Source of the DNA: Gammaproteobacteria bacterium
Lineage (GTDB): Bacteria; Pseudomonadota; Gammaproteobacteria; Enterobacterales; Alteromonadaceae
NCBI GenBank assembly: GCA_018826295.1
Contig: JAHJZX010000028.1
Location: 29,648 to 93,647, forward strand
Direction: 5' to 3'
Length of the DNA stretch: 64,000 nt
Both the position numbers and the translations under genes were made by a program. The stretch's first letter is position 1, and the number at the start of each line of letters is the position of its first letter. Below are positions 17,115 through 25,942 of the stretch, piece by piece. The notes beneath the pieces were generated by a model that saw only the letters and a program-made list of their open reading frames with translations, did not search any database and had not been told where the DNA came from.

Positions 17115-18185
17115 TTACTGTCGGCTAGAGGCAGCTGAGACTGCTATTGTCTGCTGGCGTAAGGTTTCCAGTTCAGCAAACGGTGTAAAATAGCGCTGAT
17201 AGTTTGGCTGGGTAACGCTGCTAAGTATTTTACCTACTGGGTTGTAAAGCCAGCTATACCAGGGAGTGGTATCCGGCGATTTACCATTGACATAAGCCAG
17301 CAGCGTGGCGGCAAGCTGATTACTACTAGCCTGCGGCTTTAGCAGCGGGGTAAGCAGGTACCATTCTAGTTGCTCGCTAAAACTGATGCTGCTGCTCTGT
17401 GGCGCTTTTAGGATGACGGTTTCGGTAATCACATTGCTGTACGCCCATTCACTGGCTATTACTAGTTGCAGGCTTAATTCTGGTTCAGTAAAGGCGTTAA
17501 GCCAGGCTTGCGGCAATATGGCGCTGGCTTGTTCTGGCGCAAGTTGTTGTTTGATGTGAGCTGCAAAGTTAAAGTGCCTTTTAATCGCCGCCCCACTGAT
17601 CAATTTGTTAATCAGCAGATTATTTTTTACCAGAAATGTACGCCAGAACTGCAAATCTTGCTGCAATAATTGCGTCACTTTGGCAAGGTCATGCTGCTGT
17701 GCCGCCAGCCAGGCCTGCAGCAATAGCAGCTGTTGCCCTTCGTATACAACAAAAAAAGACGGCAACGCTTCGGTTGTGTCGGAGGGAATGGGCTGATACC
17801 AATAAGGCACGCTGAGCAGTTGTTGGTAAAAATCACTCAGTGGTTGATGTTGCGCCACCAACTCTGGCAAGTTAGTTTGTGCCATCAACACGGCATTGCA
17901 ATCGTTAGTTTCGCACTGGCGCAGTAACTCTGTTAAAGGCTCTGCCAGTCGGTATTTAGCTGGTTTGTCATATTTTGCCAGATACAAATAGCCATTATTC
18001 GCTGCAGTTTGCTCTACTGCCGGTCTGGCACTAATTAGCAGCTGCTGCAAGGTATTGGCTGCAGCTGACGGTGGCTGATCTTTAAGGTTGATGAGTAGCA
18101 GCAGTAGATAAATCGCTACTATAGTCATTAATACTGCGGCCAGCATTCTGGTGCTAACTTTTCTAAGTTTTACTAACAAAGGCAT
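17115..18185 (-). CDS. Unknown membrane-anchored protein
   Basis: The start is placed at ATG 18185 (MPLLVKLRKVST), with AGG about 7 bases upstream; a TTG at 18197 is less likely. The product of about 356 residues has a single N-terminal membrane helix (MLAAVLMTIVAIYLLLLLIN) after a basic stretch, then a long hydrophilic, Leu/Gln-rich, probably helical domain facing the periplasm. No catalytic motif or family was recognised. It has a pair of close cysteines (RQCETNDCN) near residue 90. It follows no clear operon: the EF-hand gene is 52 bases downstream on the same strand. Confidence 0.6.
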   Translation of the reverse strand: MPLLVKLRKVSTRMLAAVLMTIVAIYLLLLLINLKDQPPSAAANTLQQLLISARPAVEQTAANNGYLYLAKYDKPAKYRLAEPLTELLRQCETNDCNAVLMAQTNLPELVAQHQPLSDFYQQLLSVPYWYQPIPSDTTEALPSFFVVYEGQQLLLLQAWLAAQQHDLAKVTQLLQQDLQFWRTFLVKNNLLINKLISGAAIKRHFNFAAHIKQQLAPEQASAILPQAWLNAFTEPELSLQLVIASEWAYSNVITETVILKAPQSSSISFSEQLEWYLLTPLLKPQASSNQLAATLLAYVNGKSPDTTPWYSWLYNPVGKILSSVTQPNYQRYFTPFAELETLRQQTIAVSAASSRQ

Positions 18186-18323
18186 GAAAACCTGCAAAAT
18201 GGTTAATTAACTAAGATACTAACTACTTTACTGTTTTATAACAACAGCGCTATTATTCACTGACAGCTTAGCCTGGCGTATGTATTAGCGCTGTGCGGCG
18301 TGGAGTGGGGAAATTACATTAAC

Positions 18324-18554
18324 ATGAGCGTAATATTGGCAATACTTGGCGGCAGCGCCGTTGGCTATATGTTATACAAGCTGTTATTCGACACTTGGGA
18401 TGAGTTTATGCATTGCGTTAAGTTTTGCTTTACGCCTGATATTCTCAGTCTGTTTCGTGGCCAGTACTACGAAGATATGTGGGCCGAGCTAAAGCTTTTC
18501 TTTTGGCTGGCGGTTACTGTCGGCTGTGGTTATGGCATCTATGTGCAGTTTTAA
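18324..18554 (+). CDS. Small membrane protein, unknown
   Basis: About 76 residues from the ATG at 18324; an in-frame GTG at 18300 would add MEWGNYIN. Neither start has a strong ribosome site. Two membrane helices are predicted (VILAILGGSAVGYMLYKLLF and FFWLAVTVGCGYGIYV) around an amphipathic middle that contains two Cys. It ends 14 bases before the next small membrane gene, so the two are likely co-transcribed. No family recognised. Confidence 0.55.
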   Translation: MSVILAILGGSAVGYMLYKLLFDTWDEFMHCVKFCFTPDILSLFRGQYYEDMWAELKLFFWLAVTVGCGYGIYVQF

Positions 18555-18568
18555 GGTAAGGCGTGCAG

Positions 18569-18880
18569 ATGTTAGGCAGTACACTCAAACATAAAGTTTT
18601 TTCTGCAGTTGGCTTTGCGCTTGCCGCTGCAGTTTTTTTTAATCTGGCGCTTAATCTGTTTCAGCAAGGTGCGGTGACATTTGATACCGTTTCAGGAATT
18701 GCTGCTGTGTTGTTTATTGTATCTATGGCATTAATTCCGGAATTTTTCTTTCTGAAATTGTCGCATACCTTACAGATAAAAAACAAAAGCCGCAGGGAAA
18801 AGCTGGCCGAAAAGGTATTGTACAGTGCCATTCTGTTGGTGATCCTCAGTACTGTCGGCAGGCTGTTACTGCACAGTTAG
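18569..18880 (+). CDS. Small membrane protein, unknown
   Basis: About 104 residues from ATG 18569, with AAGG 8 bases upstream; a GTG at 18563 is a poorer choice. Three hydrophobic helices are visible (VFSAVGFALAAAVFFNLAL, GIAAVLFIVSMALIPEFFFL and VLYSAILLVILSTVGRLLL), with a basic cytoplasmic loop KNKSRREKLAEK between the second and third. It follows the preceding small membrane gene by 14 bases. Function unknown. Confidence 0.6.
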   Translation: MLGSTLKHKVFSAVGFALAAAVFFNLALNLFQQGAVTFDTVSGIAAVLFIVSMALIPEFFFLKLSHTLQIKNKSRREKLAEKVLYSAILLVILSTVGRLLLHS

Positions 18881-18949
18881 GTACTAGCCGCTTAATCTTT
18901 CAATATGACACTTCGTATTGCGGGTATTACATCCGGTCAATGCTGTACT

Positions 18950-18990
18950 GCTTTTTTACTGGTTTTATTAAAACTGTGCCGCTTTTTTAC
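18950..18990 (+). promoter_or_regulatory. Direct repeat upstream of lysE-mocR (possible MocR operator)
   Basis: GCTTTTTTAC occurs at 18950-18959 and again at 18981-18990, 31 bases apart, or about three helical turns. The pair lies 78-118 bases before the LysE-type gene that precedes a MocR regulator. MocR proteins commonly bind direct repeats near their target promoters, so this is a candidate operator. No experimental or comparative support is available here. Confidence 0.35.
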
Positions 18991-19067
18991 CAAATGACTG
19001 TGTATATTTTCAGATTAGTGCAGGCGCTATTGTTGGCTTCACTGTAAACAACTGTAGAGCTTGCAAG

Positions 19068-19676
19068 ATGGAACTGTTCTGGACCTTAGTATTTTTTGCC
19101 TTTGCCACCAGTATTACGCCAGGGCCTAACAATATTATGATTATGTCGTCTGGTGTAAATTACGGTGTGCAAAAAAGCTTGCCGCACCTGGCTGGTATTC
19201 AGCTGGGCTTTCTGCTGATGCTGTGCGCCGTCGGTTTTGGGGCCGGGTTGCTGCTGCAACAACAACCGTTGCTGCATCAGTTCATTAAACTTATTGGCTC
19301 GGTGTATTTGCTGTATCTGGCCTGGAGAATTGCCAGTGCAGAGCCTGTGCAGATTACCAACGGCAATAGCAAACCGCTGAGTTTTATTCAGGCAATTTTG
19401 TTTCAGTGGGTTAATGCAAAATCCTGGGTGATGATCACCGGTGCCATAGCGGCATTTACCAGCTTGCAAGGTGTGTACTGGCAACAGCTGGCCTTAATTG
19501 CGCTGGTGTTTTTGCTGGTTGGCTTGCCGTGCACCGGTAGCTGGTTGTTATTTGGTGCCGGCTTAAAACGATTGCTAACGGCGCCTCAGCAACGGCGCTG
19601 GTTCAACCGCATTATGGGGGCGTTGCTGGCGCTATCGGTACTACCGCCGTTATGGCAGGCGCTCAGCAGTTTTTAA
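19068..19676 (+). CDS. LysE/RhtB-family amino acid exporter
   Basis: A 202-residue inner-membrane protein with the LysE/RhtB N-terminal signature SITPGPNNIMIMSSGVNYG and about six hydrophobic helices, of usual family length. These exporters remove amino acids or related metabolites in exchange for protons. It is followed 23 bases later by a MocR-type regulator on the same strand, so the two probably form one transcription unit in which the regulator senses a PLP-reactive amino compound. Substrate not predictable. Confidence 0.88.
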   Translation: MELFWTLVFFAFATSITPGPNNIMIMSSGVNYGVQKSLPHLAGIQLGFLLMLCAVGFGAGLLLQQQPLLHQFIKLIGSVYLLYLAWRIASAEPVQITNGNSKPLSFIQAILFQWVNAKSWVMITGAIAAFTSLQGVYWQQLALIALVFLLVGLPCTGSWLLFGAGLKRLLTAPQQRRWFNRIMGALLALSVLPPLWQALSSF

Positions 19677-19699
19677 TCAACGGATAGGGTGCAGCGGCG

Positions 19700-21148
19700 A
19701 TGTTTCGTTACCAGCAATTGGCGCAGGAGCTACAGCAACAGATAGAGCAAGGCCAGTATGCCTGCGGTGACCGCTTGCCCGGTGTGCGTGAGCTGGCCAA
19801 ACGGCGCACGCTTAGTGTATCTACCGTAGTGGCTAGCTACCGCCAGCTGGAAGCGGATGGTTATTTACAGGCAAATAGCCGCAGCGGCTATGTAGTTAAA
19901 GCCCGCTATCAACCACCACCGCTTAGCAGTGCTGTATTACCGCCGAGTGTTGTTCCCAGCATCGTTAGCAGCCAGCAAATGGCGCTGACCTTGTCAAAAG
20001 CGGCGGCGGACCCTGCTTTTATGGCTCTGGGTGCTGCAGTACCGGCACTGACGTATTTACCACAGCATGCGCTGCATAAAGCGTTACAGCAGGTAATGAA
20101 AACGGATCCGACACGCTTAATGCGTTACGAAGCCAGCCGCGGCGCACCTGAGCTGAGGTTGCAAATAGCCCGGCGTATGGCGCTGCATGGCGCTGTGGTA
20201 TCACCGGAGCAGGTTATTATTACCAATGGCTGTCAGGAAGCGCTGATGCTGAGTTTAAAGGCCGTAACCCAGCCGGGCGATGTGGTTGTAATAGAATCGC
20301 CGGCGTTTTATGGCTTGCTGCAGGCGTTGGAGGCCGCTGGCTTACAGGCGCTGGCGCTGCCCACTGATGCACAAACCGGTATAGCGCCAGACGTGCTGCA
20401 GCAAGCTTTAGAGCAATGGCCGGTAAAGGCCTGCGTGTTAATTGCCAACTACAGCAATCCGCTTGGCAGCCTGATGCCGGCCAGCCATAAAAAACGTATT
20501 GCGGCTATGCTGGGCGAGCGTGGTATCGCGTTAATTGAAGATGATACCTATGGTGATTTAGGTTTTGCCGCCATCAGGCCCGCCAGCTGCTTAGCGCTGG
20601 CAGCGCAGCAGGATATTTTTTACTGCAGTACTTTTTCTAAAACGTTGTCACCTGATTTACGCCTGGGTTGGGTAATCGCGCCCAAACATACTGCCAAACT
20701 GGAGTACCTGAAATTTATCAGCAATATCAGCAGTGCAGCCTTGCCGCAGTTGGCGGTGGCCAGGCTGTTAAAAAATGGCCAGTATGAGCGGCATTTACGT
20801 CAGGTGCGGCCACAGTATCAGGCAGCCATTAGCCGCATCAGCAGCAGTATCGGCCGGTTGTTTCCAGCCGGTACCCGTGTTAGCCAGCCGCAGGGCGGCT
20901 TTGTTCTCTGGGTCGAGTTGCCGGCCGGTGTAGATGGATATTTATTGGCGCAGCAGGCGCTGGCTGAAAAAATCAGCATAGCGCCAGGGTCGATATTTTC
21001 GCCAACGCCGGCGCGGCACAAGCCGCTGTTTAGCAATTTTATCCGCTTAAACTGTGCAGTGACGCCGGACGCCCGCTTAGAACGGGCACTGCAAACGCTG
21101 GCGTTGCTGTGTCATCGCCAGTTAAGCGCTACCAGCCGGCCGGGTTAA
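19700..21148 (+). CDS. MocR-family regulator (GntR HTH + aminotransferase-like domain)
   Basis: A 482-residue fusion. Residues 1-70 are a GntR winged helix (CGDRLPGVRELAKRRTLSVS and QLEADGYLQANSRSGY). Residues of about 100-470 have the fold-type I aminotransferase shape, with NYSNPLGSLMP, EDDTYGDLGF and the PLP-binding Lys in CSTFSKTLSPDLRLGW. Such proteins bind PLP but act as transcription factors rather than enzymes. The neighbouring LysE exporter is the obvious target. Its TAA stop overlaps the stop of the convergent diguanylate cyclase gene by two bases. Confidence 0.9.
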   Translation: MFRYQQLAQELQQQIEQGQYACGDRLPGVRELAKRRTLSVSTVVASYRQLEADGYLQANSRSGYVVKARYQPPPLSSAVLPPSVVPSIVSSQQMALTLSKAAADPAFMALGAAVPALTYLPQHALHKALQQVMKTDPTRLMRYEASRGAPELRLQIARRMALHGAVVSPEQVIITNGCQEALMLSLKAVTQPGDVVVIESPAFYGLLQALEAAGLQALALPTDAQTGIAPDVLQQALEQWPVKACVLIANYSNPLGSLMPASHKKRIAAMLGERGIALIEDDTYGDLGFAAIRPASCLALAAQQDIFYCSTFSKTLSPDLRLGWVIAPKHTAKLEYLKFISNISSAALPQLAVARLLKNGQYERHLRQVRPQYQAAISRISSSIGRLFPAGTRVSQPQGGFVLWVELPAGVDGYLLAQQALAEKISIAPGSIFSPTPARHKPLFSNFIRLNCAVTPDARLERALQTLALLCHRQLSATSRPG

Positions 21149-24081
21149 TCGTCTGCCAGCATTACCCGGTTGCGGCCAGCGACTTTTGCCGCATAGAGCG
21201 CTTTGTCTGCTTTGGCCAGTACTGCTTCAAAAGCCGGCTCCTGCTGGCGCAAGGCCACACCAAAGCTGGCCGTGACATGCAAATCACTGGCGATATCGGT
21301 TAAATCCAGCTCGCTGATGCGCTGGCGCAGTTTTTCGCAAATCGTTAAGGCTTGCTCTGTCGTGGTTTCCGGCAATAACAGTACAAATTCTTCGCCACCC
21401 CAGCGCGCGGTAATATCGGTTTCGCGGCATCCGGCTTGCAGCGCTTTAGCTACCCGTTGTATTACATAATCGCCAACAGTATGTGACCAGTTGTCATTGA
21501 TCGATTTAAAGTGGTCGATATCAACTATGGCCAGGCACAAAGGGTGCGGGTAGCGTTGAATACGGATAAATTCATTGCGGCAAGCCTCTTCAAATGCCCT
21601 GCGGTTGCCAAGCCCGGTCAGGCTGTCTAATCTGGCCTGGGCGGCGAAAAAATCAGCTTGTTGCTGTATTTTGTTTAACAACTGTTGCCGCTCTTTGTCC
21701 ATTTCAAGCAGGTGTGTCGTTTGCAATTGCAGTGCTTGGGTTTTTTCTGCCACTAACCGCTGCAGTTGCAGCTCGCGTGACAGGCTTAGCCGGATGCGCC
21801 AGCGCAGGATGGCGGCAATCGACAACAGGCTGAGGCCAATCAGTACAAACCAAAACAGTTTGCGTTGCCAGACATGGGGCTGCAGTAAAAACTGCTGGCT
21901 GATTGCCGGGCTCCAGTCGCCGCCGGCATAGGATACTGCCGCTTCGAACTGATAAAGTCCTGGCGACAGATTAGTGTATTCGGTTAACCGCAGATCTTCA
22001 CGCTCGATCCAGTTTTCATCAAAACCTTCGAGTTTACTGCGAAAGCGCAAACGCTCCGGCGCGACAAAGCCTAAACCAGCCAGGCGGATTGCCAGCCGCT
22101 CGGTGCCGGCTTTTAAGGTGATTAAATCGCCTGGCGGTTGCAACTTGCCGTTCGCCATGATGCTTTCAAACTGAATAAGCGGCGTTTGCGGCACAAACCT
22201 GTGCAGCAACTGTGGCTGAATAATCGCCACGCCACCTGCGGTGGCAACGGCGATACTGCCATCTGCCCGGGTAATGGCGGCCGGCGAAGAGCCGCCATTA
22301 CTTTGTGCATTGCGCATGCCGTCTTTTTCATTAAACAGCTGCATCGCCAACGGGCTGGCTGGATTGTCCAGATAAGCATTGGCTGCCGCCAGATTTAGCC
22401 GCACTATGCCGCGGTTGGTAGTCAGCCATAAGTTACCCAGCCTGTCGGGTACCACTTGCAGCACTGTATCCGATAGCAGGCCGGCTTCCAGGCCAATAAA
22501 CTGCAGTTGTTGCTGACGACAGCGGCCCAGGCCTTTGTCTGTTGCCAGCCAGATGTCACCGCTACTTTGATCAAACCACTGGCCCAGTACCCGACGGTTG
22601 TTATTCTCCGGTTGGGCTGACAGCGGTGTATAAGTGTTGTCAAACCAGATACCGGCGCCTTCGTTGGTGCCAATTACCAGTCGGTTATCCGGTAGCAGCT
22701 GCAACGACAAAATGTAGCTGTTATGTGTTGGTTCCGGTATACGGCTGATAATCCCGGTGTCGCTGTTCAACTGATGCACACCATTGGCGGTAGCCAGCCA
22801 AAGGATATTGCCGCCAGGCAGGATGGCGCGGATATTATTTGATGCCAGGCCGTCGGCGCTGCTGTATTGTCGCACCAGTTGTTGCTCTGCAATATGTAAC
22901 AGCCCCTGGTTATGCGTGCCAACCCAAATACTGTCGTGCTGGCCCAATGCCAGGCTTAGTACCGAGGTGTGCTGCAGTACCGGCGTGATGCTGCCATCGG
23001 TTGCATAGCGATCCAGCCCTGCGGTACTGCCTATCCACAAGCTGCCGTCCGGATGTTCCAGCACAGTACGGACAAAGTTATCCTGTAAACCGTTATAGGT
23101 TGTTAGATTGGTAAACGGCACTTCGCGTACCCGCTTTAAGCCGTTACTGGTGCCAACCCAGATATTATGTTCACGGTCCTGAAATAGCGATAGTACGCGG
23201 TTGGCACTGAGATCATTATCCAGCCGCAGTGCCTCAACCTGATTGGCACTATTTAGCCGGTACAGATCGGCACTGACACCGCCAAACCACAGCGTGCCAT
23301 AGTGATCAACCAATAAGGTTGCAGCCGCCGTATCGGTAAGTTGCTCAAACTGGGGGCTGGGATCATGGTGCCAGCCGCGGTAAACGCCGCTGTCGGTCGC
23401 GACAATAAAGCTACCATTTTCGTGAAACAGCAAATCATACACCTGCTGCGCCGGAAAATAGTGTTGCAAGACGGCGGGTGCAGTAAAGTCGGGATTAAGT
23501 TTTACCAGCCCAGCCGCTGTTGCCAGCCAGATGCCGCCGTCCGGGCTTTGTTTAATTTTGTAAATAAGATCGGCCGGTAAACCATCGGCCCGGGTCAGCC
23601 GTTGTTGCTCAGCACCGGTTAACCGCAGCAGGCCGCTACCGGCAGTGGCCATTAAATAGTCACCGTCGGCCAGCGGCAGAATATCAAACAACATGCTGTT
23701 TACCGGACGAAAGGACGACCATTGTTGCTGGCTATAGCGGATGACATCGCCATTGACGCCGGCCAGATACAAGCTGCCGTCGGCGGCCTGGGTAAAGTTG
23801 CGAATGCCGGCATTGGCTAGAACGGCGCTATCTTTACGGTTAAAGGCTTTAAAGTTGTTGCCATTGTAGCGTACCGGCCCCTCCCAGGTAGCCAGCCACA
23901 AATAGCCATCGGTAGTTTGAGTAATGGCATTGATGGACGAATGCGGCAAACCATCCTGAGTGGTCCAGTTTTCAATACTGTAGTGTTGCAAAGACAGCGG
24001 CTGATTAGCGCGGCAGTATGTAGAACCCAGCAACAAGACCAGAAGTAATAGCAGTTTTATGCAAGTTTGCGGACTCATCAA
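21145..24081 (-). CDS. Reg_prop/Y_Y_Y sensor diguanylate cyclase
   Basis: A 978-residue protein with a signal peptide (IKLLLLLVLLLGSTYCRA), about 650 residues of propeller blades (GYLWLATWEGPVRYNG, IWVGTSNGLKR, LWIGSTAGLDR), a Y_Y_Y domain, one membrane helix (LFWFVLIGLSLLSIAAIL), a coiled-coil linker and a C-terminal GGDEF domain. The active site is GGEEF (ARWGGEEFVLLLP), and the product-inhibition I-site RETD stands five residues before it, so an active, feedback-controlled c-di-GMP synthase is expected. The large periplasmic part should bind an unknown ligand. It is a clear paralogue of the protein at 59003-61999, with similar openings (QDGLPHSSINAITQ against RDGLPHNTINSISQ). Confidence 0.9.
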   Translation of the reverse strand: MMSPQTCIKLLLLLVLLLGSTYCRANQPLSLQHYSIENWTTQDGLPHSSINAITQTTDGYLWLATWEGPVRYNGNNFKAFNRKDSAVLANAGIRNFTQAADGSLYLAGVNGDVIRYSQQQWSSFRPVNSMLFDILPLADGDYLMATAGSGLLRLTGAEQQRLTRADGLPADLIYKIKQSPDGGIWLATAAGLVKLNPDFTAPAVLQHYFPAQQVYDLLFHENGSFIVATDSGVYRGWHHDPSPQFEQLTDTAAATLLVDHYGTLWFGGVSADLYRLNSANQVEALRLDNDLSANRVLSLFQDREHNIWVGTSNGLKRVREVPFTNLTTYNGLQDNFVRTVLEHPDGSLWIGSTAGLDRYATDGSITPVLQHTSVLSLALGQHDSIWVGTHNQGLLHIAEQQLVRQYSSADGLASNNIRAILPGGNILWLATANGVHQLNSDTGIISRIPEPTHNSYILSLQLLPDNRLVIGTNEGAGIWFDNTYTPLSAQPENNNRRVLGQWFDQSSGDIWLATDKGLGRCRQQQLQFIGLEAGLLSDTVLQVVPDRLGNLWLTTNRGIVRLNLAAANAYLDNPASPLAMQLFNEKDGMRNAQSNGGSSPAAITRADGSIAVATAGGVAIIQPQLLHRFVPQTPLIQFESIMANGKLQPPGDLITLKAGTERLAIRLAGLGFVAPERLRFRSKLEGFDENWIEREDLRLTEYTNLSPGLYQFEAAVSYAGGDWSPAISQQFLLQPHVWQRKLFWFVLIGLSLLSIAAILRWRIRLSLSRELQLQRLVAEKTQALQLQTTHLLEMDKERQQLLNKIQQQADFFAAQARLDSLTGLGNRRAFEEACRNEFIRIQRYPHPLCLAIVDIDHFKSINDNWSHTVGDYVIQRVAKALQAGCRETDITARWGGEEFVLLLPETTTEQALTICEKLRQRISELDLTDIASDLHVTASFGVALRQQEPAFEAVLAKADKALYAAKVAGRNRVMLADD

Positions 24082-24173
24082 TAGCAGGCTCCCCCAACTT
24101 TGGTGTTACAAGCTGTTATAACACATTTTGCTGCCGTTGGAGCCTGACACTGCTGTTAACGGTAAAAAGCGGC

Positions 24174-25592
24174 CTAATGGCCGCCTGCCAGTGATTTAAT
24201 GGCCTGGATCATTGCAACCATTACTTTTTGTGCATCGCCGTATACCATCTGGGTATTGTCGGCGTAAAACAATGCATTCTCAACGCCGGAGTAGCCCTTA
24301 CCCTGGCCGCGTTTTACCACATACACCTGCTTGGCCATATCAACATTCAGTACCGGCATGCCGTAAATCGGCGAGCTTTTATTAGTGCGCGCTGCCGGGT
24401 TAACTGTGTCGTTGGCACCAATCACTATGGCAACATCGGCTTCTTTAAACTCATCGTTAATATCTTCCATATCAAAGATAATATCGTACGGCACACCCGC
24501 TTCAGCTAACAGCACATTCATATGGCCCGGCATACGCCCGGCTACCGGGTGAATAGCAAACTTAACCTCAACTCCGGCGTCTTGCAGCAGTTTTACCAGT
24601 TCAAACAGTTTGTGCTGGGCCTGAGCGACCGCCAGACCATAACCGGGCGCTATGATAACCTTGCTGGCATAGCGCATATTAATACCGGCGTCAGCGGCAT
24701 CTATCGGCTTCTGGCTGCCGGCGATATCAGCATCGTCGTCCTCACTGGCGGCACCAAAGTTAGAAAACAGCACATTGGCGACCGAACGGTTCATCGCTTT
24801 TGCCATTAGCAGTGTCAGCAAGGAGCCGGCCGAGCCAACCACCATGCCTGCAATCATCAGCGCCGGGTTGTTCAGTACATAGCCTTCAAAGCCGACGGCT
24901 AAGCCGGTAAAGGCGTTGTATAAGGATATCACCACTGGCATATCAGCACCGCCAATTGGCATAGTCATCATTACGCCATACAGCAGTGCCAGGGCAAAAA
25001 ACAGCGCGAATAACGGCCATTCTACCGCGCCGCCTTGCCAGATGATGTAAGCGCCAATAGCGAACAGTACTAACAACAGGCTGCCGTTAACCAGTTGCAG
25101 GGCACTAAAGCGCAGAGTGCCGTTAATACGGCCATCCAGCTTGGCCCAGGCAATTAACGAGCCCGATAACGCCATAGCGCCAATTAAACCACCTAACACC
25201 GCCAGGCTAAGCGAAACAGTGCCATGGGTTTTGTAACCAATCAGCTCTATGGCAGCTATAGCAGCGGCAGCGCCCCCCCCCATACCGTTGTACAGTGCCA
25301 CCATTTGCGGCATCTCGGTCATGGCGACTTTTTTACCGCTGCGCCAGGCCCAGCCAAGGCCAAGCGCCAAAGCAAGCAACGCCAGTACGATGTTGGTGTT
25401 AAGGTGCGGTTTGGCGGCTTCGTTTACATCCAGCGTATACAAAAAGCTGGCCAGTACCGCCAGTACCATGCCCCAGCCGGCAACGACAATACCGGAACGG
25501 GCTGTCAGCGGCGATGACATGCGTTTTAAGCCATAAATAAACAAAAAGGCGGCAATAAAATAACTGCTGTCGATGAGTAAAGCTGTGTTCAT
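24174..25592 (-). CDS. pntB: NAD(P) transhydrogenase subunit beta (PntB)
   Basis: A 472-residue protein: an N-terminal membrane domain of about nine helices, then the NADP(H)-binding dIII domain with APGYGLAVAQAQHKL, VAGRMPGHMNVLLAEA and VVIGANDTVNPAA, and the end VVKRGQGKGYSGVENALFY. Together with PntAA and PntAB it forms the proton-translocating transhydrogenase that makes NADPH from NADH using the proton gradient. It begins 3 bases after the upstream small subunit. The coding strand holds a run of nine G at 25273-25281, encoding MGGG in GMGGGAAAAIAAIE. Confidence 0.95.
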   Translation of the reverse strand: MNTALLIDSSYFIAAFLFIYGLKRMSSPLTARSGIVVAGWGMVLAVLASFLYTLDVNEAAKPHLNTNIVLALLALALGLGWAWRSGKKVAMTEMPQMVALYNGMGGGAAAAIAAIELIGYKTHGTVSLSLAVLGGLIGAMALSGSLIAWAKLDGRINGTLRFSALQLVNGSLLLVLFAIGAYIIWQGGAVEWPLFALFFALALLYGVMMTMPIGGADMPVVISLYNAFTGLAVGFEGYVLNNPALMIAGMVVGSAGSLLTLLMAKAMNRSVANVLFSNFGAASEDDDADIAGSQKPIDAADAGINMRYASKVIIAPGYGLAVAQAQHKLFELVKLLQDAGVEVKFAIHPVAGRMPGHMNVLLAEAGVPYDIIFDMEDINDEFKEADVAIVIGANDTVNPAARTNKSSPIYGMPVLNVDMAKQVYVVKRGQGKGYSGVENALFYADNTQMVYGDAQKVMVAMIQAIKSLAGGH

Positions 25593-25595
25593 GCC

Positions 25596-25910
25596 TTACT
25601 CCTTAGTGGTTTTGCTGGACGGTTTAAACATTTGCAGCATGCGCTCGGTAACCACATAGCCACCCGCGGCATTACCGGCACCCAATAACACGCCAACAAA
25701 GCCAATGATCTGTTGTGGTAGCGAGCTGGCATTTAACAGCGCCCACAAAGCGCCAACCACTACTATGCCGTGAATAAAGTTAGAGCCGGACATCAGCGGT
25801 GTGTGCAAAATGGCCGGCACCCGGCCGATGATTTCAAAGCCGGTAAAGGCGGCTAGCATAAAAATATACAGCGCGACAAAGCCGGTTAAGATGGTGGTGG
25901 TGTATTCCAT
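25596..25910 (-). CDS. pntAB: NAD(P) transhydrogenase subunit alpha part 2 (PntAB)
   Basis: The start is placed at ATG 25910 (MEYTTTILTGFVALYIFM), with GGGGGA a few bases upstream; a TTG at 25922 extends the frame. About 104 residues with three membrane helices (FVALYIFMLAAFTGFEIIGR and GIVVVGALWALLNAS are visible), corresponding to the C-terminal membrane part of a fused PntA. This three-gene arrangement, as in Rhodospirillum rubrum, differs from the two-gene pntAB of Escherichia coli. Middle gene of the operon. Confidence 0.92.
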   Translation of the reverse strand: MEYTTTILTGFVALYIFMLAAFTGFEIIGRVPAILHTPLMSGSNFIHGIVVVGALWALLNASSLPQQIIGFVGVLLGAGNAAGGYVVTERMLQMFKPSSKTTKE

Positions 25911-25942
25911 ATTGTCCCCCAAAGTCAGTAATTAATTACAGC

